Shown: positions 18,874 to 27,237 of the stretch, in pieces
Position numbering within the stretch: the first letter of the stretch is position 1
How the letters are laid out: every line of letters begins with the position of its first letter
From: CAVOAK01 sp965217615
Lineage (GTDB): Bacteria > Pseudomonadota > Alphaproteobacteria > UBA8366 > CAVOAK01
Direction: 5' to 3'
DNA: 64,000 nucleotides
Assembly: GCA_965217615.1 (NCBI GenBank)
Contig: CBDCIT010000016.1
Span: 62,001-126,000, forward strand
Notes under the pieces: generated by a model
What the model was told of the DNA's origin: nothing
Database searches by the model: none
What the model saw: only the letters and a program-made list of their open reading frames with translations
Position numbers and translations under genes: made by a program

Positions 18874-20221
18874 TGTCGATAACAAACTGAGTTGACCGCT
18901 TTATGTACCATATGAATTGACCGCTTCTGTTGTGGTGGTTTGGCTCGGTCGCGTCGAAGCGGGTCACGCGGCCTGAAGCCTGTCGTCGACGATGGTTTCG
19001 CCGTCGGCGCGGTAGCGCGCCAGACACCTGGGTCCGTGGAAGACGGCCAGGTGGCCGTCGGGATATTCGTGCACCCGGACCTGCGCCTTGACGTAGTGGT
19101 GGCGGTGGCGATCGGCCGGGATCTGCAGCGTGCGGTTCTTGTAGCGCACGGTGTTGTCGCCCGCGACGACGCGGTCCTCCTGGGCGCAGAGGATGTCCTC
19201 GAGCGTGCCGGCAAAAGCCACGAAGGCCGAGCCGGTGTCCGCGGCCGGGCGGGCGAAGCGGGCGTTGTGCGCCGGCCAGAAGAGCTCCTCGAGAAAGCGA
19301 TTGGCCTCGGCCATGGTGGCGATCCCGGCGAGGCGCAGCTCCTGGGGCAGGCGCTTCTGCAAGGTCCCGAACATGCGCTCCGAGCGGCCCCGGGCCTGCG
19401 GCGAATAGGCCGCGATCAACTCGATGCCGAGCTGCGCCAAGGCCCGGCCGACCTGGGTCGGGTTGTCCTTGTCCACACCGCCGCCTGCCTCGGGCGTGTG
19501 CCAGTAGTGCGAGGCCCGATCGGCGTAGAGCGAGCAGAACAGCCCGTTTTCGGCGATCACCTCGCCGAGCCCGCGGAACGTGCTCATCGTGCCCTCCTCG
19601 GCAACGAAGAAGCCCGAATAGACCTCCGATGTCGCATCGTCCATGGTCACGATCAGATCCCACCACTGGCCCGCAACCCACTCGTGGCTCGAGCCGTCCT
19701 GGTGCAGCATCATCCCCACCACCGGTCGGCGCGGCCGCTTCCGGCGGTGCGCTCCGCGCCTGGGCGCCGGCTTGATCTTGCCGTGCGCCTGCAAGCTCAG
19801 GCGAAGCCAGTTGTAGCTCAGCCCGAAGCCATGCTCGCAGACCAGCTTCTCGTGGAAGTGCTTGGCCGTGAAGTCCGGGTAGCGCGTCTCGAACAGCTCC
19901 AGCACCCGCATCACCTCGTCCACCGGCGCGCGGCGCGCCGAGACCCGCCCAAGGCGCCGGTCGTACAAACCCTCGGCACCCTCGGCCTCATAGCGCTCCC
20001 GCCAGCGCCGGAACGTCCGCTCCGACATGCCCAGGATCTCCGAGGCCTCGGCCTGGCTCAAATCACCCCGATAACAACGTCCGTAGACATCCTCGAACTT
20101 CATCAATCTCAGTCCCTGCAACTGCTCCGTCCGGCGCATCCGATTCCTCCAGATTTGGAGGAAATCTAAAACCGGACAGATCATCTGTTACATAGACCGG
20201 TCATATCGTGTGTTAGCGACA
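18874..20221 (-). mobile_element. IS1202/ISNCY-like element, copy C (intact)
   Basis: 1348 bp, flanked by a perfect 17-bp direct repeat GTTGCGCTGCCGACAGC (18857-18873 and 20222-20238). Ends are TGTCGATAACA and TGTCGCTAACA in inverted orientation. The transposase is intact, making this the likely active or most recent copy. It lies in the divergent promoter region between dsrA (minus) and the 71-aa gene (plus). Removing it restores a perfect inverted repeat TTGCGCTG-CCGA-CAGCGCAA at the target. Confidence 0.92.
18964..20184 (-). CDS. IS1202/ISNCY-like transposase (intact)
   Basis: 406 residues with HTH (LSQAEASEILGMSERTFRRW), then a basic linker (RRGAHRRKRPRRP), then an integrase core with the first aspartate in HQDGSSHEW, a second in LIVTMDDATSEVYSG and a late acidic residue in ARGRSERMFGTLQKRL. 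An alternative start at MRRTEQ about 15 codons in is possible. Reads against the 71-aa gene and towards dsrA, so read-through could drive dsrAB. Confidence 0.92.
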   Translation of the reverse strand: MICPVLDFLQIWRNRMRRTEQLQGLRLMKFEDVYGRCYRGDLSQAEASEILGMSERTFRRWRERYEAEGAEGLYDRRLGRVSARRAPVDEVMRVLELFETRYPDFTAKHFHEKLVCEHGFGLSYNWLRLSLQAHGKIKPAPRRGAHRRKRPRRPVVGMMLHQDGSSHEWVAGQWWDLIVTMDDATSEVYSGFFVAEEGTMSTFRGLGEVIAENGLFCSLYADRASHYWHTPEAGGGVDKDNPTQVGRALAQLGIELIAAYSPQARGRSERMFGTLQKRLPQELRLAGIATMAEANRFLEELFWPAHNARFARPAADTGSAFVAFAGTLEDILCAQEDRVVAGDNTVRYKNRTLQIPADRHRHHYVKAQVRVHEYPDGHLAVFHGPRCLARYRADGETIVDDRLQAA

Positions 20222-20367
20222 GTTGCGCTGCCGACAGCGCAATGCCGCGAGGAAGCAGTGATATAGTAGCTCGTCTCAACGCGGCTTCCGGCTTCGGCGG
20301 GTAGGCTGCTCTACCGCGACGCTGCCGGGTGAAGGCCGGGCAGGATTGTCACTAAGGAGAACGGCTG

Positions 20368-20583
20368 ATGTCAGTTTTCGAGGTCACGTCCGAAATCGGC
20401 GCGTTCGAAGCACCATGGGGCAAGAAAGTTGTCGTCAGGGAAATCGAATACGAAGGCGGTTTGCGGATGTTGCAGGTGCGCATACAGGAAGGCACACGGT
20501 TCACCCAACTGGATCTCGAACCCACGACTGCCGCGCGCTTAGCGAACGACTTGCTCTCCTGGTCCAATGTCAACGAAACATAG
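20368..20583 (+). CDS. Unknown 71-residue protein of the dsr region
   Basis: Start ATG 20368 with an upstream AAGGAGAA ribosome-binding site 8-10 bases away. No membrane segment, no cysteine. Predicted small beta-rich fold with strands such as KKVVVREIEYEGG, LRMLQVRIQEG and TQLDLEP, then a C-terminal helix AARLANDLLSW. I do not recognise a function. Position at the head of the plus-strand dsr unit suggests a sulfur-related or regulatory role. Confidence 0.75.
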   Translation: MSVFEVTSEIGAFEAPWGKKVVVREIEYEGGLRMLQVRIQEGTRFTQLDLEPTTAARLANDLLSWSNVNET

Positions 20584-20713
20584 GACTTCATTCGCGTCCT
20601 GGGCGATTATTAGGGCAGCTCTTCGAGAAAACGATCGCGCTCGCAATTTGGAAAGTTTTCGGCGGCGCGTTAAGCTTCGATAGTCCGGCAAAGGACTGGG
20701 AGTTCGACTAACC
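20584..20713 (+). other. Short gap with an orphan open C-terminal-like peptide
   Basis: The frame that ends at 20711 reads LLGQLFEKTIALAIWKVFGG and then ALSFDSPAKDWEFD. This looks protein-like, but it has no ATG/GTG start between the 71-aa gene and its stop. It may be the tail of a small gene that lost its start, or chance. Confidence 0.25.
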
Positions 20714-21661
20714 ATGACATCGTCACTCGCAACGCCAGCGGCCGTGTCAAATAGCCCGTTTTCGCTGTCTGACGGCGATGCCTATTCTCGATGGCGCGAA
20801 CACAAGCTGGCCGCACAACCGGCATCGGCCGGCGATCTGGTGGTGGAAATCGCCGACCCGCTGAGTATCACGGTGTCAGAACACGATGCCTTGTTGCGCT
20901 GTCTGCGAACGACCAACATCGCGCTTTACGTTTGCCGTTCCTCCCAGGCCGAACCGAAGGCCGTGGTTCGGACGGTCGCTGGCCAATTTGGCCTCGACCG
21001 GCTGGACCTTCATCTGTGTGCCGAAGATGAGGGAGTTACACCGCTAATGGTCACCGATAACGGACCTCGTCAACGCTACATCCCCTACACGAACCGTCCG
21101 CTTAATTGGCATACTGATGGATACTACAATCCTCCCGACCGGCGGATCCGGGCCTTTATGCTGCATTGCGTCTGCGATGCAATGGACGGCGGCGAGAACG
21201 ACCTAATGGATCCGGAAATCGCCTATATCGGGCTGCGCGATGAGAACCCTGACTTTATTGCTGCTCTAGCCCATCCGGCCGCCATGTCGATACCGCCGAA
21301 CGAAGAGGACGGTGCAGAGATTCGCGGTGAGGTCGCAGGCCCTGTGTTTTCCGTCGACCCCAGCGACGGGGCCTTGCACATGCGCTACACCGCGCGAACC
21401 CGCAGCATCGCCTGGCGCGACAATGCCGAAACCTTGCACGCTGTCGAGGCGCTGAACCGACTGCTGGCCGGGGGGGATGTCCTTCGACACCGGCTGTTGC
21501 CAGGGCAGGGGCTAATCACAAACAATGCATTGCATCGACGCGCTGCGTTTATCGACGCGGATAACGACGGCAAACATCGCCTCGTCTATCGGGCCCGGTT
21601 CTTCGACCGGGCCGCAGCAACTGGGCCCGATGACCTATGCAGCCACGAGTCCCAATCATAG
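20714..21661 (+). CDS. TauD/TfdA-like 2-oxoglutarate/Fe(II) dioxygenase
   Basis: 315 residues. The iron-binding HxD pair is visible at H133/D135 (RPLNWHTDGYYNP), with the distal histidine in ITNNALHRRAAF and the 2OG-binding arginine in YRARFFDR. TauD relatives oxidise sulfonates or other small substrates; the substrate here is unknown. It lies between the 71-aa gene and the rhodanese-dsrC group, suggesting organosulfur work or a modification step. Confidence 0.82.
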   Translation: MTSSLATPAAVSNSPFSLSDGDAYSRWREHKLAAQPASAGDLVVEIADPLSITVSEHDALLRCLRTTNIALYVCRSSQAEPKAVVRTVAGQFGLDRLDLHLCAEDEGVTPLMVTDNGPRQRYIPYTNRPLNWHTDGYYNPPDRRIRAFMLHCVCDAMDGGENDLMDPEIAYIGLRDENPDFIAALAHPAAMSIPPNEEDGAEIRGEVAGPVFSVDPSDGALHMRYTARTRSIAWRDNAETLHAVEALNRLLAGGDVLRHRLLPGQGLITNNALHRRAAFIDADNDGKHRLVYRARFFDRAAATGPDDLCSHESQS

Positions 21662-21689
21662 CCATCGGCCGGCGATGCATGTGACATGA

Positions 21690-22590
21690 GGAGCGATGTC
21701 GGGTAGGGCACTGGCGCGCGCACCGGTAGGTGGAGGGTTTCCAGCCCCGCCCTTTCGGTTGCGGGGTGGGTTCACAGTTCCACCATAGGCCACGTTTCCA
21801 GCCGCCCCCCCTAAAATTCCGGACATCGGGTTTTCCCCGGTCCGGCTTCAAGCATCAGGCACCTCACAGTTCGGAGTGGAGCCTTCCGCGGACGCGTCAG
21901 GGTTAAGGTCGACCCAGCCATTCTCCTGACCACAGCCCTCGTTTGCTCCGTCCTTAGACCGTGCCGACCGCCTTGAAGACCGTCCGCCTCTGTGTGCGGA
22001 CCATACGGTAGCAGCACTGCCACCTGAGCCCTGAGGTCCTCGCTCCAGCCGGGTTATGTTGTCCCGCCCATCAACGCTTGACGACCTCATCCGCCAGTCT
22101 GGAGATCTCCGTCTCATTTCCCGGCACAGCCAGTTATAGACACGGTCTTTGACATCCAAGGATCATCCTGTCTGACCTCCACACCTTCCGGACTTTCACT
22201 GCTGTACTGTCCAGTATTGCCGCCTTCAATACGCCGGGAGCCCCGATGCGTGCGCCTCAGTTCTTCCGCACCGGCACTGGCCATCGGATAGGCAGGAAAC
22301 CCTTGGCAGCTCCGTTTACCCCGCAAATCAGCTTCATGCAGGACATGATTTTCGACGCTTAATCCGTTCACTTTCGTTACGGCCCTACTGTTCGCTCGCC
22401 CCACCGAACTGACCAGACCTGAGAGGCACTACGACCCTCCGGCCCTCCGGGGCTTTTACTTCCGGGCTTTCAGACCACCGGGTCGCCCCGCATGCCTGCC
22501 GGATATCACTACGGCGCTAAACTGAGAATTGCGCCGACGGGACTCTCACCCGCAAGTACAGCAGCTAGTCTCGCTGCACCCCGCCCGATG
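21690..22590 (-). ncRNA. ORF-free structured block, group II intron-like RNA
   Basis: About 0.9 kb with no credible gene on either strand between the dioxygenase and the rhodanese gene. On the minus strand a 34-nt hairpin at 21816-21849 has the size and layout of intron domain V: a lower helix CCGGAC/GTCCGG, a two-base AT bulge, an upper helix CGGG/CCCG and a GAAAA loop, preceded by AGC. Near the presumed 5' end is GGGTGAGAGTCCC, which resembles the GGTGCAAGTCC element common in bacterial intron domain I. The outer pairs of domain V are not canonical and no reverse transcriptase is present. It could be a degenerate or ORF-less intron, or another large RNA. Confidence 0.4.
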
Positions 22591-22662
22591 TTGTATAAAT
22601 CCATGCGGGCATGTCAGAAACGTGATTCAAAAGATAGATGAACCAGAAGGAGGAGTGTGAAT

Positions 22663-22995
22663 ATGGCTGAAGAACCAGCGGAAATCGACGTGCAGGAACT
22701 CGCCCGGATGATTTCAGAACGAGAGACATTGGCGATCGACGTCCGCGAAACCGAGGAATATGAGCAGGCGCATATTCCAGGTACCCTCCTGCTTCCGCTC
22801 TCGTTCCTGGACGCAGATCTTTTCCCCATCATCACCGATAAAAAGATTGTGATTACGTGCCAGACCGGCAAACGCTCCGCGGCGGCCGCCAAGCAGCTTA
22901 TGGCAAATGGCGTCCCGGACGTTATCAATCTGCAGGGCGGCGTCGAAGCCTGGGCCGAAGCGGGTCTTGAAATGGAAGGCACGAAATTCGAGTAG
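22663..22995 (+). CDS. Single-domain rhodanese-like sulfurtransferase
   Basis: 110 residues from ATG 22663, preferred over a GTG 6 bases earlier because AGGAGGAG lies 7-10 bases before the ATG. One rhodanese fold: IDVRETEEYEQAHIPG, then the active-site loop CQTGKRS with C66, then the C-terminal LQGGVEAWAEAG. It moves sulfane sulfur, probably to or from DsrC or a TusA-like carrier. It directly precedes dsrC and may substitute for DsrEFH, which is absent here. Confidence 0.92.
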   Translation: MAEEPAEIDVQELARMISERETLAIDVRETEEYEQAHIPGTLLLPLSFLDADLFPIITDKKIVITCQTGKRSAAAAKQLMANGVPDVINLQGGVEAWAEAGLEMEGTKFE

Positions 22996-23107
22996 CCCGG
23001 CCACCCTTGCCAACGACAAAACGGTTGCTTTCAAATCGGGGAAATGTAAGATATTTGGCGAGTTCTAGAGTACCGATGGCTGGTCGTCATAGGAGGAGAA
23101 ACAAGAC

Positions 23108-23443
23108 ATGTCATACGAACTGGCTGGCGTGACGTATGAGCACGACGAAGAAGGTTACATCCAGGGGGATCCCGAACTTTGGAGTAAGGAATTGGCAGAG
23201 CTGATCGCCGAATCCGAAGAAATCGATATGTCGGACGAGCACTGGGAAGTTGTGAACTTTCTGCGTAACTATTACGAAGAATACCAGATAGCTCCCGCGA
23301 TCCGTGTTTTGGTCAAGGCAATCAAGAAATCGTTCGGTCCGGATAAGGGCAACAACAAATACCTGTACGAGCTGTTCCCGTATGGTCCAGCGAAACAGGC
23401 GTGCAAGATTGCCGGGCTGCCAAAACCCACGGGTTGCGTGTAG
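23108..23443 (+). CDS. dsrC: Sulfur carrier DsrC
   Basis: 111 residues. The C-terminal arm carries both redox cysteines, C99 and C110, ten residues apart (ACKIAGLPKPTGCV), as in true DsrC rather than TusE-like proteins with only one. Presents persulfide to DsrAB; the trisulfide form is handled by DsrMKJOP. A strong AGGAGGAG precedes the start. It lies 112 bases after the rhodanese gene. Confidence 0.98.
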   Translation: MSYELAGVTYEHDEEGYIQGDPELWSKELAELIAESEEIDMSDEHWEVVNFLRNYYEEYQIAPAIRVLVKAIKKSFGPDKGNNKYLYELFPYGPAKQACKIAGLPKPTGCV

Positions 23444-23642
23444 CCACAAGGACATTGTGTTCGGGAGCGGCGGTGTATTTCTCGCACCGTTGGTTTTAAG
23501 GGGGAGTGGCCCAGAGAGCCTTCTCGCAGTTGCCGGCTCGGATGATGTGGTCATCCGAGCCCGAGGCAAATGGAGGCTCCTTCAACATTACAATCGGCAG
23601 GCACGGCGCTGAGCTGCCGAGTGGGCGGGAGTGGGCGTTGAG

Positions 23643-24383
23643 ATGGACTTCGTTACGGTCGTTTACGCGCTGCTGTTTTACTTCGCCACGATCGTTCTTG
23701 TCCTTGGTGTTGGTCTGAAGATTCGCCAATACGCGACGACGCCCGCACCCTTGATAATTCCGACCATGCCGGCGCCAATGACCAAATCTGGCGTCGTTCT
23801 CCGCATGTGCCGGGAGTTGTTTCTGTTCCACAGTCTGTTCAGGGCGAATAAATGGATTTGGTTATTTGGGTTCGTCTTCCACTTCGCCCTCGTCCTCGTC
23901 CTACTGCGCCACTTTCGATACTTCATCGAGCCGGTATGGTTACCCATAGCCGCAATCCAGAGCTTCGGCGTTTATGCGGCGTTTGCCATGGTCGCCGGGC
24001 TGGCCGGACTTTGGGTGCGCCGCTTTGTAGTCGAGCGTATCCGTTATATCACGGTGCCGTCAGACCACCTGATGCTCGCCCTGCTATTGGGCATCGCCCT
24101 GACTGGGCTTGGCACCAAATTCGTCGCGCGGACGGATATTATCGGCGTTAAGGCCTTTATCCTGGGTCTGATCCGCTTCGATTGGCAGCCTCTTCCGACG
24201 GATCCGATGCTGCTGACGCATCTGGCTCTGGTGGTGATGCTGATGATAGTATTTCCGTTCAGTAAGCTGTTGCATGCGCCGGGCGTCTTCTTTAGCCCGA
24301 CCCGAAATCAGGTGGACGATTCCCGCGCCCGCCGCCATCTCGCCAGTTGGGCGGCGGCGTATCAAGATGAACCGAAGGACTGA
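23643..24383 (+). CDS. dsrM: Membrane cytochrome b subunit DsrM
   Basis: NarI-like diheme cytochrome b of about 246 residues with five membrane helices and histidines in LFLFHSLFR, FVFHFALVLVLLRHFRY and LTHLALVV. It passes electrons between quinone and DsrK. Start at ATG 23643 or at an in-frame GTG 12 bases upstream; both have weak purine-rich leaders. It ends 5 bases before dsrK. Confidence 0.93.
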   Translation: MDFVTVVYALLFYFATIVLVLGVGLKIRQYATTPAPLIIPTMPAPMTKSGVVLRMCRELFLFHSLFRANKWIWLFGFVFHFALVLVLLRHFRYFIEPVWLPIAAIQSFGVYAAFAMVAGLAGLWVRRFVVERIRYITVPSDHLMLALLLGIALTGLGTKFVARTDIIGVKAFILGLIRFDWQPLPTDPMLLTHLALVVMLMIVFPFSKLLHAPGVFFSPTRNQVDDSRARRHLASWAAAYQDEPKD

Positions 24384-24388
24384 CAGTT

Positions 24389-25888
24389 ATGGCTAAACAG
24401 CCCGAATTCGTGACGCCGGATGTTAGGGAATTTCGTGAGATTCCTGCTCTTGAGCCGGACTCCATGGATCATTCCCAACCCTACGTCGCCTCCGCCGAGC
24501 TCCAGGAGGCGTTAGGTTTCCCTGGCGAGTTGGTCGACGATTGGCAGGACAAGGCAATCGATAAGATGGGCGAGCTGCTCGGAAAGTACCGGGGTTTGTC
24601 TGTCTTCATGGATTCCTGCGTTAAGTGTGGCGCCTGTACTGACAAGTGTCATTATTTTCTCGGCACCAAGGATCCAAAAAACATGCCGGTGGCGCGTCAG
24701 GACCTGTTCCGCCAGGTCTACCGGCGCTACTTCACGCTGGCCGGCAAACTGGTGCCGTGGCTGGTCGGCGCCAAGGATATGACCGAGGAAGTGCTGGACG
24801 ATTGGTACAAGTACTTCCACCAATGTTCGGAATGTCGGCGTTGTTCGGTGTTTTGCCCTTATGGGATCGACACCGCCGAGGTCACCATGGCCGCGCGCGA
24901 GATCATGGATCACGTCGGCAAGGGTCAGAAATACACCAACGAGATCATCGGCAAAGTCCACACCATGGGCACCAACCTCGGCCTGCCCAAACCCGCCCTG
25001 CTCAATACGCTGGAAGGCCTGGAGGAGGACATCGAGGAGGACACCGGTGTCCAGGTTCGCATACCCGTCGACGTAGAGGGCGCAGATGTGCTGCTGGTGA
25101 CGCCGTCAGCTGATTTTTTTGCCGATCCGCATGTCGATAGCCTGATCGGCTATGCCAAGGTGTTTCACCAAGCCGGCATGAATTGGACCATAAGTACCCA
25201 TGGGACCGAAGCCGCTAATTTCGGCATTTTCATCGGCTCCTACGAGCAGATGGAGAAGATCTCGGCGCGTATCCGCAAGGCAGCGCAGGACCTCGGCGTC
25301 AAGCGCATCGTGTTCGGCGAGTGCGGCCACGCATGGCGGGTCGCCTATAGTTTCCTCAACACGCTGGCTGGCCCCTGGGAATTTCTCGACCCGAATTATC
25401 CAGTGCCGGAGCACATTTGCGAGGTCACCTACGATCTGCTTAAGCGTGGTGCGCTCAATATGGATCCCTCGGCCAACGACGACAAAGTCGTAACGTTTCA
25501 CGATTCCTGCAATGTCGCGCGCGGGTCTGGCATGGGCAACTTCGAGGGCGGTCAGTTCGATATTCCACGCGACATCATCAGAGCCAGCGTCAACAAGTTT
25601 GTCGATATGGATCCCGAAACGATCCGTGACAAGACCTTCTGTTGCGGCGGCGGCGGCGGGCTATTGACCGACGATCTGGTCGAACTCAGGGTCAAAGGCG
25701 CCTTGCCTCGGATGGAAGCGCTGCTGGAGATCGTGGAACAGCACGGCGTCACGCACATGGCCGCCATTTGTGCCATCTGTAAGAGCCAGTTCGCCAAAGT
25801 GATGCCGTACTATGGTCTTCCCATGGATATGATCTGCGGCGTTCATCAACTGGTCAGCGAGGCGATCCAACTAGGGACAAAAGAGTAA
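24389..25888 (+). CDS. dsrK: Heterodisulfide-reductase-like iron-sulfur protein DsrK
   Basis: 499-residue cytoplasmic subunit of DsrMKJOP. Two 4Fe-4S motifs (CVKCGACTDKCH; CSECRRCSVFCPYG) are followed by the CCG-type domain (HDSCNVARG and FCCGGGGGLL) that binds the catalytic noncubane cluster in HdrD relatives. It is thought to act on DsrC trisulfide or disulfide. Tightly spaced after dsrM. Confidence 0.97.
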   Translation: MAKQPEFVTPDVREFREIPALEPDSMDHSQPYVASAELQEALGFPGELVDDWQDKAIDKMGELLGKYRGLSVFMDSCVKCGACTDKCHYFLGTKDPKNMPVARQDLFRQVYRRYFTLAGKLVPWLVGAKDMTEEVLDDWYKYFHQCSECRRCSVFCPYGIDTAEVTMAAREIMDHVGKGQKYTNEIIGKVHTMGTNLGLPKPALLNTLEGLEEDIEEDTGVQVRIPVDVEGADVLLVTPSADFFADPHVDSLIGYAKVFHQAGMNWTISTHGTEAANFGIFIGSYEQMEKISARIRKAAQDLGVKRIVFGECGHAWRVAYSFLNTLAGPWEFLDPNYPVPEHICEVTYDLLKRGALNMDPSANDDKVVTFHDSCNVARGSGMGNFEGGQFDIPRDIIRASVNKFVDMDPETIRDKTFCCGGGGGLLTDDLVELRVKGALPRMEALLEIVEQHGVTHMAAICAICKSQFAKVMPYYGLPMDMICGVHQLVSEAIQLGTKE

Positions 25889-25919
25889 CAGGTGCCGTCG
25901 TGATCGAAGGGGTGGGCAC

Positions 25920-26444
25920 TTGATACCGAATTTCAGAAACGGAATCGCCGGCACAGTCCTCGTCCTCTTGGCATTGCTGGTGGCATCGCCACTTGCAATA
26001 GCTGCAGAAACCCGCGTGCCTTTGCCACATCCCGCCAAGGCCCATATCGGCGATCAATGCGTCGAGCCGGTAGACATTATGCGGCGCCAGCACATGACGT
26101 TTCTGCTCCACCAACGCGACGAGACCGTGCGGAGCGGTATTCGCGGCAATAAATACAGCCTACAAGGATGCGTCGAATGCCATGCGGTCGCCGACGCCGA
26201 CGCCGGCGGGGCACGTACCGTGCGCGCTTTCTGTAGCGAATGTCACAGCTATGCCGCAGTTAGAATTGACTGTTTTGAATGTCACACTACCGAGGCAGTA
26301 ACCGCCAAGAACACATTCCTGCTGCCGAAGGGTCATCGAAAGTCGGCTAAGACATATTCGAGCTTTGGCGGGAGTCTGGAACCGACTTCGCTGGTCGCGC
26401 AAGTCGAGCGATATCTGAGTGAAAGGAGCGCCCACAATTTTTGA
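25920..26444 (+). CDS. dsrJ: Periplasmic triheme cytochrome DsrJ
   Basis: 174 residues from a TTG start at 25920, the only start in frame close to the GAAGGGG leader. It has a signal peptide or anchor (residues 8-29) and three CxxCH haem sites at residues 84-88 (CVECH), 105-109 (CSECH) and 118-122 (CFECH). C47 (GDQCVEP) is placed like the unusual cysteine axial ligand of known DsrJ. Confidence 0.93.
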   Translation: MIPNFRNGIAGTVLVLLALLVASPLAIAAETRVPLPHPAKAHIGDQCVEPVDIMRRQHMTFLLHQRDETVRSGIRGNKYSLQGCVECHAVADADAGGARTVRAFCSECHSYAAVRIDCFECHTTEAVTAKNTFLLPKGHRKSAKTYSSFGGSLEPTSLVAQVERYLSERSAHNF

Positions 26445-26448
26445 TCCA

Positions 26449-27219
26449 ATGAACGATCGTGGCGACGACCTGGAGACGGTGGACGATGCAGATCTGGCGC
26501 GCCGCCGCGTGATGGCCGGTGCGGCCGCACTTAGCACACTGACATTGGTTCCAGGAGTGGTACTGATGGCGCCTGAGCCCGCCGCAGCCAGAAAGGCAGG
26601 CGAGGCGGCCTCGAATAAAGTGCGCTGGGGCCTTCTGATCGATGTCAGGAATTGTCCGGATGGCTGCAATGCCTGTGTTACCGGCTGCAAAGAAGAGCAC
26701 GGCTGGGCGGCAGAAGACGGATCGTCGACGGATGTCCAATGGATACGAGCGGTTACGGTCAAGGACCCGAAGTCGGGATCCACCATATCGGCGCCGGTGA
26801 TGTGCCAGCACTGTGCCAACCCGCCCTGCGTCGATGTCTGCCCGACGGGTGCATCCTTCAAGCGCGCCGACGGCATTGTGCTGGTCGACAAACACAGTTG
26901 CATCGGTTGCCGCTACTGCATGGTCGCCTGTCCCTACGATGCGCGCTCCTTTGTCCACGAGGCTGTAAGCGGCCAAAAACCCTATTCACCACGAGGCGAG
27001 GGCACGGTCGAGAGCTGTACGATGTGTGTGCATCGGGTTGACGAGGGACGCATTCCGGCTTGCGTCGAGGCCTGCAATAAAACGGAAAATAGGGCCATGT
27101 TGTTCGGCGACCTTAACGATCCAGAGAGCGAGATCGCAAAGGCCGTCGCGCGCCTCTCGACGACGCGTATTCGCGAAGATCTTGGGACCGAGACCGGCGT
27201 TTACTACACGGGCCTCTAG
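26449..27219 (+). CDS. dsrO: Periplasmic iron-sulfur protein DsrO
   Basis: About 256 residues with a twin-arginine signal (RRRVMAGAAALSTLTLVPG) and four 4Fe-4S sets (CPDGCNACVTGCKEEHG, CQHCANPPCVDVCP, CIGCRYCMVACPYDA, CVHRVDEGRIPACVEAC). I prefer ATG 26449, 4 bases after the dsrJ stop; an in-frame GTG at 26419 would overlap dsrJ by 26 bases. Its AAAGGAG lies 22 bases before the ATG, so the GTG start remains possible. Confidence 0.93.
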   Translation: MNDRGDDLETVDDADLARRRVMAGAAALSTLTLVPGVVLMAPEPAAARKAGEAASNKVRWGLLIDVRNCPDGCNACVTGCKEEHGWAAEDGSSTDVQWIRAVTVKDPKSGSTISAPVMCQHCANPPCVDVCPTGASFKRADGIVLVDKHSCIGCRYCMVACPYDARSFVHEAVSGQKPYSPRGEGTVESCTMCVHRVDEGRIPACVEACNKTENRAMLFGDLNDPESEIAKAVARLSTTRIREDLGTETGVYYTGL

Positions 27220-27237
27220 TAAGCGAAGAAGCGCAGC

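Noticed and set aside
18940..20169. Long plus-strand open frame (409 codons) over IS copy C
   Set aside because: It is the antisense shadow of the intact transposase, caused by high GC. No family motifs and no ribosome-binding site.
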